The notes under the pieces are model-generated. The model searched no databases. It saw only the letters and a program-made list of their open reading frames with translations, and was not told the DNA's origin. 64,000 nucleotides of DNA from Nostoc punctiforme NIES-2108 (lineage in GTDB: Bacteria > Cyanobacteriota > Cyanobacteriia > Cyanobacteriales > Nostocaceae), in assembly GCA_003326195.1 (NCBI GenBank), contig LXQE01000148.1:65718-129717 (forward strand). Reading direction: 5' to 3'. Below, in pieces: positions 34,627-43,530 of this stretch. Each line of letters opens with the position of its first letter. Within the stretch, counting starts at the first letter, position 1. A program made the translations under genes and the position numbers.

Positions 34627-37326
34627 TTAAAGCTCCCAACGAATAGAGCCGATGATTGTAAAGGGTGCGCCTCTTTCAAGACCTAAAGTGTAACCGTAAG
34701 TAGAACTGAAATAGTCCGTATCAAATAGATTACGAATATTGATCGCAGCGTTCAAGCGATCTCTACGGTAGAAAATCGCCGCATCGGTACGCAAGTAATT
34801 GGGTAGTTCAACCGAGTTGTCTGAAAGTGCCGCCCGCTCACCCACATAAAAAAGCCCTAAACCAAATCCCAAACCTTTGAGATCGCCCTTCTGGATTTCA
34901 TAGGTTGTCCAGAGGCTAGCTTGATTTTCTGGCACACCCAGCAATTTATTACCTACAGAAATGTCAATATCCTCGGTAACTTCTGCATCAGTATAAGCAT
35001 AAGAACCGATCACCTTCCATCCTGGTAGAATCTCACCCGTGATATCTAACTCAATCCCTCGACTCCTTTGCTCTCCCACTTGAATCTGGAAATCACGGTT
35101 ATTTTGATCCTGTATTGTAACATTAGTCTTGGTGATTTGATAGGCTGCCAATGTTGTTGAAAGCTTTCCGTCTAGAAAGTCAGTTTTAATGCCTGCTTCA
35201 TATTGGGTTCCTTTGGTCGGTTCAAAGGCTCTACCATCAGGATTGAATCCAGAGGTAGGAAGAAAAGATTGACTATAGCTGGTGTAGAGAGAAACTGATT
35301 TGCTCGGCTGATACACCAACCCAACTCGGGGGCTGAAAGCACTATCATTCTGTTCGGGAGAATCAATTCCGCTATTTGTCTGATTTTGTGAAACCCAATC
35401 TAAGCGCCCCCCAACCAATAGCTTCAGATTGTCTAAAATACTGATTTGATCTTGAAGGTAAGCACCGTAAGATTGGGTAGATGAATCGAAATTATAATTT
35501 GGAATATATACGGGGTTTGAAATGTTGTAATCTGGGTTGAAGATATCTAGATTAGGAAGAGCAGAATCGGAAATCGTAGACTCAAAAATCTGAACATTGC
35601 GATTGAAATCAAAACCCACTAACAGTTGGTGCGAAATCGATCCCGTCTTAAACTTTCCAAGCAAGTCGATCTGTCCAAAATAGTTATCTATTGAGTATCG
35701 ACGTCTTTCAGCGCTAATATCTATTAGCGAACTATCGTCTACTAGATCTAATCCTCCAGCAAATGCGTCTCTAGTTCTAGTAGTAGCCACCGCAAAATTG
35801 TTACGAATCTGCCAGTTGTCGCTCAACTTTTGATTCAGGGTGTAGCCAAATTTTTGAGTCTTGGCATCAATAAAGGTTAAATCAGGATAGCCGAGAAAGA
35901 GACTCCGAGGCAGGAAGCTACCATCGCTGAAAAACCAACTGCCAGACTGATTCGGATATCCATTATAGTTAGTGTATTCATAGTATAGATTCAGGTCTGT
36001 CCTATCCCCCAATTTGAGAGTGATTGAGGGTGCGATCGTGGTTATATCTGTGTGGACGAAATCTTGAAATCCGCTCGAATCTTGATAGCTCGCAATAAAG
36101 CGATAGAGTACAGTTTTATCAGTATTTAATGGCCCTGAGAAGTCGATGCTGGGCTGATAATATCCAAAATTTCCTGCCTCAAATCCAAGACTGTAGTAGG
36201 GTTCACTCAAAGGTTGTTTGGTGGTAACGTTGACAATTCCACCCGGTTCTACAGCGCCAAATAGAACTGAGGCGGGGCCTTTGAGAACCTCTACTTGTTC
36301 GATCGTTCCAATGCCTGTCAGCGAAAAGCTATCATTTGTATCTCGATAGCCATTGCGGAAATTTCCGGTCTGCACAAATCCTCTGATGACTCTGCCTCCT
36401 GAAGGCGCACCGAAGTTGGTTCCTCCATCAACAACGCCACTGACCGTTTCTACTGCCTCTTTTAAACTTCTTACCTTGCGATCTTCCAGTACCTGTCGCG
36501 GCACCACCTGAATCGATTGGGGAATATCGCGCAATGGTGTGTCGGTTTTAGTCGCAGTTGACGTTTCTGGTACGTTATACCTATCTTGATCCCCCGTCAC
36601 TAACAACTCAATCGGCTCATCCTGTTGTGCTGTTGGTTCTTGCTGCGGTGTCTCGCTTGCTGGCTTTTGTTGATCTTGTGGTGTTTGAGGTTGCTGCGGT
36701 GGAGAAGTTGCTATAGCCGCAGAATTTATACCAAATACCAGCCCTGTATTATCATCAAATAACTCAACTGTGGGTAAATTTTTCTCACCCACCACCGTCA
36801 CTCGGACAGTATTCGGATCGATATTTGTAACTGTTATCTCAGTAATTTCTGCAAGGGGTTTTTCGGAACGAAATGTAAAAGCTTCTCCCGATGCTAAACG
36901 CAACTGTGCGCCAGGTATATCTGCAATAAAACTATTGCCCGTACTGCGATTTGTAACTTGTAGTTGTTCCCCACGAGTCGTCTCTAAAATCAACTCCACA
37001 CCTTTGTTGGTGGGATTGGCTTTAACTCCCATAATTGGTACAACTTGATCCCCACTTCTTTGTTCTGGATTTGGAGGGTTGGTTGGTGTTGGTGTCTGCA
37101 CTAGCATTTGAGCGCTAGTTGCGGGAAATTCGATTTCGCTGAGTTGGGAAATGTTTTTACTTGCTTTACCAGATGCTGTTTGCGGTGAAGTAGATTTCCC
37201 TATCACTTGGGTAAAAGATTCGCCTTGAACATCTTCTTGTACTTCCTCGCCTTTAGCAGGAGCGCTGAGACAAACAAAAACCATACCTGTCAGCAGCAGG
37301 CTTTGAAACAATTTATCTAACTTCAT
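34627..37326 (-). CDS. TonB-dependent siderophore receptor with AMIN domain
   Basis: 899 residues. Signal peptide ending near APAKG; AMIN domain at about 100-195 (VELILETTRGEQLQVTN, SFIADIPGAQLRL), a Pro/Gln-rich linker, then plug (about 265-385; DIPQSIQVVPRQVLEDRKV, GGRVIRGFVQTGNFRNGYR, IEQVEVLKGPASVLFGAVEPGGIVNVTTKQP) and beta-barrel to the C-terminal SIRWEL. This N-terminal AMIN extension is a cyanobacterial feature of ferric-siderophore receptors of the FhuA/FoxA class. First gene after the biosynthetic cluster and divergent from it. Confidence 0.92.
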   Translation of the reverse strand: MKLDKLFQSLLLTGMVFVCLSAPAKGEEVQEDVQGESFTQVIGKSTSPQTASGKASKNISQLSEIEFPATSAQMLVQTPTPTNPPNPEQRSGDQVVPIMGVKANPTNKGVELILETTRGEQLQVTNRSTGNSFIADIPGAQLRLASGEAFTFRSEKPLAEITEITVTNIDPNTVRVTVVGEKNLPTVELFDDNTGLVFGINSAAIATSPPQQPQTPQDQQKPASETPQQEPTAQQDEPIELLVTGDQDRYNVPETSTATKTDTPLRDIPQSIQVVPRQVLEDRKVRSLKEAVETVSGVVDGGTNFGAPSGGRVIRGFVQTGNFRNGYRDTNDSFSLTGIGTIEQVEVLKGPASVLFGAVEPGGIVNVTTKQPLSEPYYSLGFEAGNFGYYQPSIDFSGPLNTDKTVLYRFIASYQDSSGFQDFVHTDITTIAPSITLKLGDRTDLNLYYEYTNYNGYPNQSGSWFFSDGSFLPRSLFLGYPDLTFIDAKTQKFGYTLNQKLSDNWQIRNNFAVATTRTRDAFAGGLDLVDDSSLIDISAERRRYSIDNYFGQIDLLGKFKTGSISHQLLVGFDFNRNVQIFESTISDSALPNLDIFNPDYNISNPVYIPNYNFDSSTQSYGAYLQDQISILDNLKLLVGGRLDWVSQNQTNSGIDSPEQNDSAFSPRVGLVYQPSKSVSLYTSYSQSFLPTSGFNPDGRAFEPTKGTQYEAGIKTDFLDGKLSTTLAAYQITKTNVTIQDQNNRDFQIQVGEQRSRGIELDITGEILPGWKVIGSYAYTDAEVTEDIDISVGNKLLGVPENQASLWTTYEIQKGDLKGLGFGLGLFYVGERAALSDNSVELPNYLRTDAAIFYRRDRLNAAINIRNLFDTDYFSSTYGYTLGLERGAPFTIIGSIRWEL

Positions 37327-37991
37327 TTATCCGCTTACACTCAATCACACTACTTGGTTGTACCTGAAGATACAATGACGATCTCTGAAAAAAATTGTCA
37401 TTTAAGTTGAAATTATTTGAATCATATTATGAAGCGATGCAAGACACAAGATAATTAATAGTTTTTTTCATTTAGCTATGGATACTCAACAATAAATTCT
37501 TATAAAGCATCTTATTTGCTTGATATAAAGTCAGAGATTGTATTCCTAGCTAAAACTACTTTTCTGCCTTGAAAACAAGGATTGGTGACTAGGAATTAGG
37601 GATGAGGACAAGTTAATTTTCATCGGGTGGTTGCAGGCGATCGCTCGTGGAGTTTTAACTTGAAAATGGGGCATTAGTCATTTTCCCTTTGTCAGGGAAT
37701 ATTGATTTTCCCAGAATTGACTGTCTTCAGATGAAGTTTGTAGATTTATCATCTATCTACAGATATAAACAAAGTATTATATGTAAAACTTATATAAAGG
37801 AATTTGTTGATACTAACTTTCTATACTTTCTCTATTGCTAAAGCAACTCATTCTCGTTAGTGTAATCGAAGACAAATAAAAATCAATTGCAATAAGCTAG
37901 AGATTGCTCCCAGAAAATCACTAATTAGGATTTAGACAATTTTAAGTAATTGGCTGAATTAATTAACGATTTGCTGTTTATTTTTCTCTAC
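37327..37991. other. Divergent promoter region between TonB receptor and biosynthetic cluster
   Basis: About 660 AT-rich bases with a candidate Fur site at 37386 and otherwise no recognisable gene or RNA. It continues into the MITE at 37992, so the native cluster promoter presumably lies here or has been replaced by element sequence. Confidence 0.4.
37386..37400. promoter_or_regulatory. Candidate Fur box upstream of the TonB receptor gene
   Basis: TGAAAAA A ATTGTCA matches the 7-1-7 Fur consensus at 11 of 14 positions; 60 bases upstream of the receptor ATG, a position suited to repression under iron excess. Identified by eye only. Confidence 0.35.
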
Positions 37992-38151
37992 AGGACTTAC
38001 GCAAAATCATGAAAAAACGAACCGCATACTCCTACGGAGAAGCAAGCTACGCGCAGCGTCTCGTAAGAGTTGGACGCATAGACACGAAATGGCTTCCCGA
38101 AGGGCAGGACACAAAGGAATAAGAGTTTCAGAGAGCTTTTGCGTAAGTCCT
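37992..38151. mobile_element. MITE with AGGACTTACGCAAAA ends, directly upstream of the cluster
   Basis: 160 bp. Terminal inverted repeats AGGACTTACGCAAAA (37992-38006) and TTTTGCGTAAGTCCT (38137-38151) are perfect over 15 bp. CTCTA occurs just outside both ends (37986-37990 and 38153-38157), a possible 5-bp target duplication. The interior holds a copy of the GAAGCAAGCTACGCGCAGCG repeat family (38030-38090). No transposase. The first NRPS codon is only 54 bases further on. Confidence 0.75.
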
Positions 38152-38205
38152 ACTCTAGTCAGAGCGAGAAAAAGAGTATCAGGGTGTATCTAGTTGAAAA
38201 TCAAA

Positions 38206-41200
38206 ATGAATCAATATTCTCATTGTTTTCTTGAAGTTTCTGGCAGTAGTTCTACATTTGTTGATTTACTGCGCTTAAGAAGCTCTATCCAGCCAAATAG
38301 AGATGCTTTTACCTTCTTGCTGGATGGGGAAACAGAACAAACAACGCTAACCTATCAAGAATTGGATAGGCGATCGCGTCGAATAGCTGCTCAGTTACAA
38401 GCATTGGGTTTGACTGGAGAACGCGCCTTACTACTTTATCCAGCCGGACTAGATTTTTTGGTTGCTTTTTTCGGTTGTTTATATGCGGGAGTTGTGGCTG
38501 TAACGGCATATCCCCCTAGAAATGAGCGCAACACACCGAGAATAAAAGCTATTTCTATAGACGCACAAGCAGCGATCGCTCTCACTACAACAGAAATCCT
38601 GCCTACAGTGCGGTCTTTAATGTCACAAAAGACTGACTTAGAATCCTTACAGTGGCTAACTACAGATAATCTTGCTCTAGGAATAGAAGATACTTGGCAA
38701 CAACCTTCTATTGATCGAGATACCTTAGCTTTTCTGCAATACACCTCTGGTTCTACAGGCACACCCAAAGGTGTAATGATTAGTCATGGAAACCTACTGC
38801 ACAACGCTGACACAACTTACCAATTTATGGAGCATTCTCCAGAAAGTAAGTTCGTGACGTGGTTGCCGATGTACCATGATATGGGTCTGATTGGAGGAAT
38901 ATTGCAACCCTTGTATGGGGGGTTTCCTTGCATCATCATGCCTCCAACTTCCTTTCTCCAACGTCCTTATCGTTGGTTACAAGCTATTTCTCACTACAAA
39001 GGGACAACCAGTGGTGGCCCGAATTTTGCCTATGAGTTATGTACTCAGAAAATTACTCCTGAACAAAAAGAGACTCTTGACTTGAGTAGTTGGAGTGTAG
39101 CATTTAACGGCGCGGAACCGATTCGGGATGACACTTTAGAGCGGTTTGCAGCAGCTTTTGCCGGTTGTGGCTTCCGTAAAGAGGCATTCTACCCTTGTTA
39201 CGGAATGGCTGAAACAACTCTGATGGTTTCTGGTGTGCAGAAGGCAACATCACCGATTATCAAGACAGTCCAAAAGTCTGCACTAGAATCTAATCAGGTA
39301 GTTGAATCATCTGTTAAAGATGAAGATGTTTATCATTTCGTCAGTTGTGGTCGAGTCATACCACAACTGGAAGTGGCGATCGCTAATCCCGAAACCCTCA
39401 GTAGTTGTAAACCTGATGAAATCGGGGAAATCTGGGTATCGGGGCCGAGTGTTGGTCAAGGTTATTGGAATCGCGATCGAGAGACAGCAGAAACTTTCCA
39501 TGCTTATCTATCAGACACAGGTGTAGGCCCTTTTCTACGGACGGGAGATTTAGGCTTTTTACAAAATAACGAGCTTTTCATTACAGGTAGAGCCAAAGAT
39601 TTAATTATTATTCGCGGTAGAAATCTTTACCCACAGGATATAGAGTTAACCGCAGAACGCAGTCATCCATCTTTAAATTCCGGTGCTAGCGCAGCATTTA
39701 CGGTTGAGGTTGACAACGAAGAACGGGTGGTAATCGTCCAAGAGTTGAAGTTTCGCGCCAAGCCAAATTTAGCAGAGGTTATATCTGCAATTCGCCAAGC
39801 TGTGACTGAAGAACACGAAGTACAAGTTTATGCTGTAGTTTTGATAAAACCAGGTAGTATTGCCAAAACTTCCAGTGGTAAGATTCAACGTCGTGCAACT
39901 CGCGCTCAGTTTCAGAATGGTGAATTGAATATTATTCTCAGTAACATTCTCAAAATTAGTAATATTGTCAGAGAGGAAACTCGATTACAGCGTTCCGAAC
40001 TTTTGGCACTTCCTCCAAGGGAATGTCAACGGCTTTTAGAAATCTATCTGATTGAACAGGAAGCGAGAGTACTGGCGATCGCACCAGATGATATCAGTCC
40101 TGATGAACCATTAAGCGCTCTGGGGCTTGATTCTTTAAAAGTATTTGAGTTGAAAAACCGACTTGAGGTTGATTTAGAAGTAGAAGTATCAGTAGCAGAC
40201 TTCTTTGAAGGGATGAGTACGCGATCGCTAGCTACAAAAATCCTCGCTCAACTGACAACAGATGCACTACCCTTAATATCCCTTACCAAACAAGAGAAAA
40301 ATACATCCATTCAGCCTCTATCTTTTGGCCAGCAGGGATTATGGTTTATCAATCAGCTAACTCCCGATAGTCCTACATATAACATTCCTATAGTTATTAG
40401 CTTAAAGGGCTGCATTAATTTAGCAATTTTACAAGATAGTCTTAACGAAATTATTAGACGACACGAAGTATTACGGACAAGCTTTACAGTAGTTGATGGA
40501 CAACCAGTCCAAGTTATAAATCAAGCGCCACCTTTAATTTTGGCGGTTGAAGATTTGCGTTCACTCCCAGAAGAGGAACACCTTCAAGAAGCACAACGTT
40601 TGGCTACAGAATTTGCACAGCAGCCATTTGATTTATCTGCTCAATCGCTTTTGCGTGCTAAAATTTTGCAATTAAGTGAGAAAAATTATCATTTAATTAT
40701 CACTCTGCATCATATAATTGCAGATGGTTGGTCTATCGGTATTCTGATCAAAGAAATAGCTGTATTATATGAAACATTATCCACAGGCGAACTCCCAGCA
40801 CTTCCTGAATTACCCATTCAGTATCGGGATTTTGTCAATTGGCAACGACAATGGCTTGATTTTGAGCGTATTCAATCTTTATTGACTTATTGGAAACAAA
40901 AGTTGCAGGGTGAGCTACCTATATTAAACTTACCAACTGATCGTCCGCGTAGAAGCTTTGCTTCTGATCGTCAAACATTCAAAGGCGCTCAAGGGAAATT
41001 AGTTCTATCTCAAACTCTGACAAAAAAGCTAAAGAATTTGAGCCGTCATTCGGGAGTAACTCTGTTTATGACCTTGCTTACAGCCTTCAAAACCTTGCTG
41101 TATCGCTACACAGGTCAGACTGATATTGTAGTAGGTTCGCCAATTGCCAGTCGTAACAGAGCAGAAGTTGAGTCATTAATTGGATTCTTTGTCAATGTTT

Positions 41201-43530
41201 TGGTGTTGCGTACAGACCTTTCTGGCGATTTGAGTTTTCAGGAGTTACTAGCGCAGGTAAAGTCAACAGCTTTAGAGGCATACATTCATCAAGACTTACC
41301 TTTTGAAAAATTAGTAGAAGAAATACAGCCAAATAGAGACTTGAGTTACAATCCACTATTTCAAGTAATGTTCGTTCTCCAGAATGTGCCAATATCAAAT
41401 CCTAGACTCTCAGATGTCTCTGTTACTTTTCAGGAGGGTTATAACGGGACATCAAAATTTGATTTGACATTATTTATGGAGGATGAAGAGCAAGGGTTGG
41501 TTGCAACTTGTGAGTACAACACAGATTTATTTAATGCAGATACTATCGCTCGGATGCTAGTACATTTTCAGACGTTATTAGAAAGTATAGTTAGCAATCC
41601 CGAACAACGGATTTCAGACTTGCAACTCCTGACACCATCTGAAGTACAGCAGTTATTAGTTGAGTGGAATAATACCGAGACAAATTACCCACAAGATAAA
41701 TGTATTCATCAACTATTTGAAGCACAGGTAGAGAAAACACCATCTAATATTGCTGTTATTTTTGAAAACCAAAAATTAACCTACCAGGAGTTAAATGACC
41801 AAGCGAATCAACTAGCACACTACTTACAAAAACTAGAGGTGAAGCCAGAAGTAATTGTAGGTGTCTGCATGAAGCGCAGTCCAGAAATGCTGATTGCATT
41901 GTTGGCTATTTTAAAAGCTGGCGGGGCTTATATACCACTAGATCCAGCCTATCCCCAGGAACGCTTAAGTTTCATGGTAGAAGACAGTCAGACCAAGGTA
42001 CTGCTGACTCAAAGCCATCTAGTTGAATTGTTTGCTAAATCGAATGTGCATATTGTCTGCATCGATAGAGATTCACAATTACTTAGCCAACACAGTAGAG
42101 AAAATCTGTTTAGTGAAGTAAAATCCAATAACCTAGCTTATGTCATCTATACTTCTGGTTCTACTGGTGTACCAAAAGGTGTTGCGATCGCTCATCAAAG
42201 TTGTGTTGCTTTCTTAACATGGTCAAGAGAAGTTTTTACAGATGATGACCTTGCTGGAGTTTTAGCATCAACCTCTATTTGCTTTGATTTGTCAGTATTT
42301 GAACTGTTTGTTCCTCTCAGTTGGGGTGGTAAAGTAATTCTTGTAGAGAATGCTTTACACTTACCCTCGTTGGTTGCGAAGGTAAGCTTGGTTAATACAG
42401 TCCCAAGCATCATTGCAGAATTACTGCAAGTAGATGGTTTACTTCCATCAGTCAGGACGGTTAATCTTGCTGGTGAACCACTACAAAATCACCTTGTACA
42501 GCAGATTTATCAAAACCATCGTATTCAGAAAGTTTTTAATCTTTATGGCCCGTCTGAAGATACGACCTATTCCACATTTACTCAAGTAAATAAAGGAGAT
42601 AACAAGGTAACTATCGGTCGTCCTATTGCCAATACACAAATTTATTTACTTGATACTAATTTACAACCAGTACCAATCGGTGTCCCAGGAGAAATTTATA
42701 TTGGTGGTGCGGGTTTAGCTAGAGGTTATTTAAACCGACCAGAGTTAACAAAGGAGCGGTTTATATCTAATCTGCTTAATAATAAATTTGAATCATGGCT
42801 ATATAAAACTGGAGATTCAGCTCGTTATTTACCAGATGGAAATTTAGAGTATTTGGGGCGAATCGATCATCAGGTTAAAATTAGAGGATTTCGGATTGAG
42901 TTGGGTGAAATTGAGAATGCCTTACTCAAACATCCAGCAGTGCAGAAAATTGTAGTTTTGGCACGAGAAGATAAACCACGTGTTCAACAATTGGTGGCTT
43001 ATATTGTTCTTTTACCAGACCAAACACTTACAACTAGTGAACTGCGAAGCTATCTCAAAGAACTGTTACCGGCATATATGGTTCCTGGTGTTTTTATCTT
43101 CCTAGACACTTTACCACTTTTGCCTAACGGAAAAGTAAACCGTCGTGCTTTACCTGTACCAGCAGACTTACGTCCAGCATTGACGACTACTTATCAAGTA
43201 CCCCAGTCGGAAATGGAACAGCAGATAGCAAAACTTTGGCAAGAGGTGCTACATCTCGAACGAGTAGGTATTCATGATAATTTCTTTGACCTTGGTGGGC
43301 ATTCACTACTAATGATTCAGGTTAATCATAAACTGCAAGTAAATTTGCAGCGAAATATATCAGTTGTAGAAATGTTTCAAAACCCGACTATTTACTCACT
43401 GGCGCAATATTTAAGTCAACAGCGACAGCTTTCTTTTACAGGAACGCGCGATCGCGCGAATAAGCAAATTGAGGCTATAAATCGCCAAAAACAACAATTG
43501 ACTAAGAAAGGTAAAAAGATTTATGATTAG
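38206..43530 (+). CDS. FAAL-ACP-C-A-PCP fatty-acyl-loading NRPS, adenylation domain predicted for glycine
   Basis: 1,774 residues from ATG at 38206 (a TTG at 38194 is less likely). Domains: fatty acyl-AMP ligase (about 15-590; YTSGSTGTPKGVMISH, AYPPRNERNTPRI), ACP (Ser in LGLDSLK near 638), condensation (about 700-1145; HHIIADG near 834), adenylation (about 1150-1655) and PCP (LGGHSL near 1695). The adenylation pocket read by alignment to GrsA gives D-L-F-N-N-A-L-T-Y-K, a code I associate with glycine in cyanobacterial NRPS (from memory). It loads a fatty acid, joins it to glycine, and passes on to the PKS encoded downstream, whose gene overlaps this stop by 8 bases. Confidence 0.92.
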   Translation: MNQYSHCFLEVSGSSSTFVDLLRLRSSIQPNRDAFTFLLDGETEQTTLTYQELDRRSRRIAAQLQALGLTGERALLLYPAGLDFLVAFFGCLYAGVVAVTAYPPRNERNTPRIKAISIDAQAAIALTTTEILPTVRSLMSQKTDLESLQWLTTDNLALGIEDTWQQPSIDRDTLAFLQYTSGSTGTPKGVMISHGNLLHNADTTYQFMEHSPESKFVTWLPMYHDMGLIGGILQPLYGGFPCIIMPPTSFLQRPYRWLQAISHYKGTTSGGPNFAYELCTQKITPEQKETLDLSSWSVAFNGAEPIRDDTLERFAAAFAGCGFRKEAFYPCYGMAETTLMVSGVQKATSPIIKTVQKSALESNQVVESSVKDEDVYHFVSCGRVIPQLEVAIANPETLSSCKPDEIGEIWVSGPSVGQGYWNRDRETAETFHAYLSDTGVGPFLRTGDLGFLQNNELFITGRAKDLIIIRGRNLYPQDIELTAERSHPSLNSGASAAFTVEVDNEERVVIVQELKFRAKPNLAEVISAIRQAVTEEHEVQVYAVVLIKPGSIAKTSSGKIQRRATRAQFQNGELNIILSNILKISNIVREETRLQRSELLALPPRECQRLLEIYLIEQEARVLAIAPDDISPDEPLSALGLDSLKVFELKNRLEVDLEVEVSVADFFEGMSTRSLATKILAQLTTDALPLISLTKQEKNTSIQPLSFGQQGLWFINQLTPDSPTYNIPIVISLKGCINLAILQDSLNEIIRRHEVLRTSFTVVDGQPVQVINQAPPLILAVEDLRSLPEEEHLQEAQRLATEFAQQPFDLSAQSLLRAKILQLSEKNYHLIITLHHIIADGWSIGILIKEIAVLYETLSTGELPALPELPIQYRDFVNWQRQWLDFERIQSLLTYWKQKLQGELPILNLPTDRPRRSFASDRQTFKGAQGKLVLSQTLTKKLKNLSRHSGVTLFMTLLTAFKTLLYRYTGQTDIVVGSPIASRNRAEVESLIGFFVNVLVLRTDLSGDLSFQELLAQVKSTALEAYIHQDLPFEKLVEEIQPNRDLSYNPLFQVMFVLQNVPISNPRLSDVSVTFQEGYNGTSKFDLTLFMEDEEQGLVATCEYNTDLFNADTIARMLVHFQTLLESIVSNPEQRISDLQLLTPSEVQQLLVEWNNTETNYPQDKCIHQLFEAQVEKTPSNIAVIFENQKLTYQELNDQANQLAHYLQKLEVKPEVIVGVCMKRSPEMLIALLAILKAGGAYIPLDPAYPQERLSFMVEDSQTKVLLTQSHLVELFAKSNVHIVCIDRDSQLLSQHSRENLFSEVKSNNLAYVIYTSGSTGVPKGVAIAHQSCVAFLTWSREVFTDDDLAGVLASTSICFDLSVFELFVPLSWGGKVILVENALHLPSLVAKVSLVNTVPSIIAELLQVDGLLPSVRTVNLAGEPLQNHLVQQIYQNHRIQKVFNLYGPSEDTTYSTFTQVNKGDNKVTIGRPIANTQIYLLDTNLQPVPIGVPGEIYIGGAGLARGYLNRPELTKERFISNLLNNKFESWLYKTGDSARYLPDGNLEYLGRIDHQVKIRGFRIELGEIENALLKHPAVQKIVVLAREDKPRVQQLVAYIVLLPDQTLTTSELRSYLKELLPAYMVPGVFIFLDTLPLLPNGKVNRRALPVPADLRPALTTTYQVPQSEMEQQIAKLWQEVLHLERVGIHDNFFDLGGHSLLMIQVNHKLQVNLQRNISVVEMFQNPTIYSLAQYLSQQRQLSFTGTRDRANKQIEAINRQKQQLTKKGKKIYD

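Noticed and set aside
38206..40000. Reading the first NRPS domain as an acyl-CoA ligase
   Set aside because: An ACP follows directly and the AYPPRNERNTPRI segment fits fatty acyl-AMP ligases, which load ACP rather than CoA.
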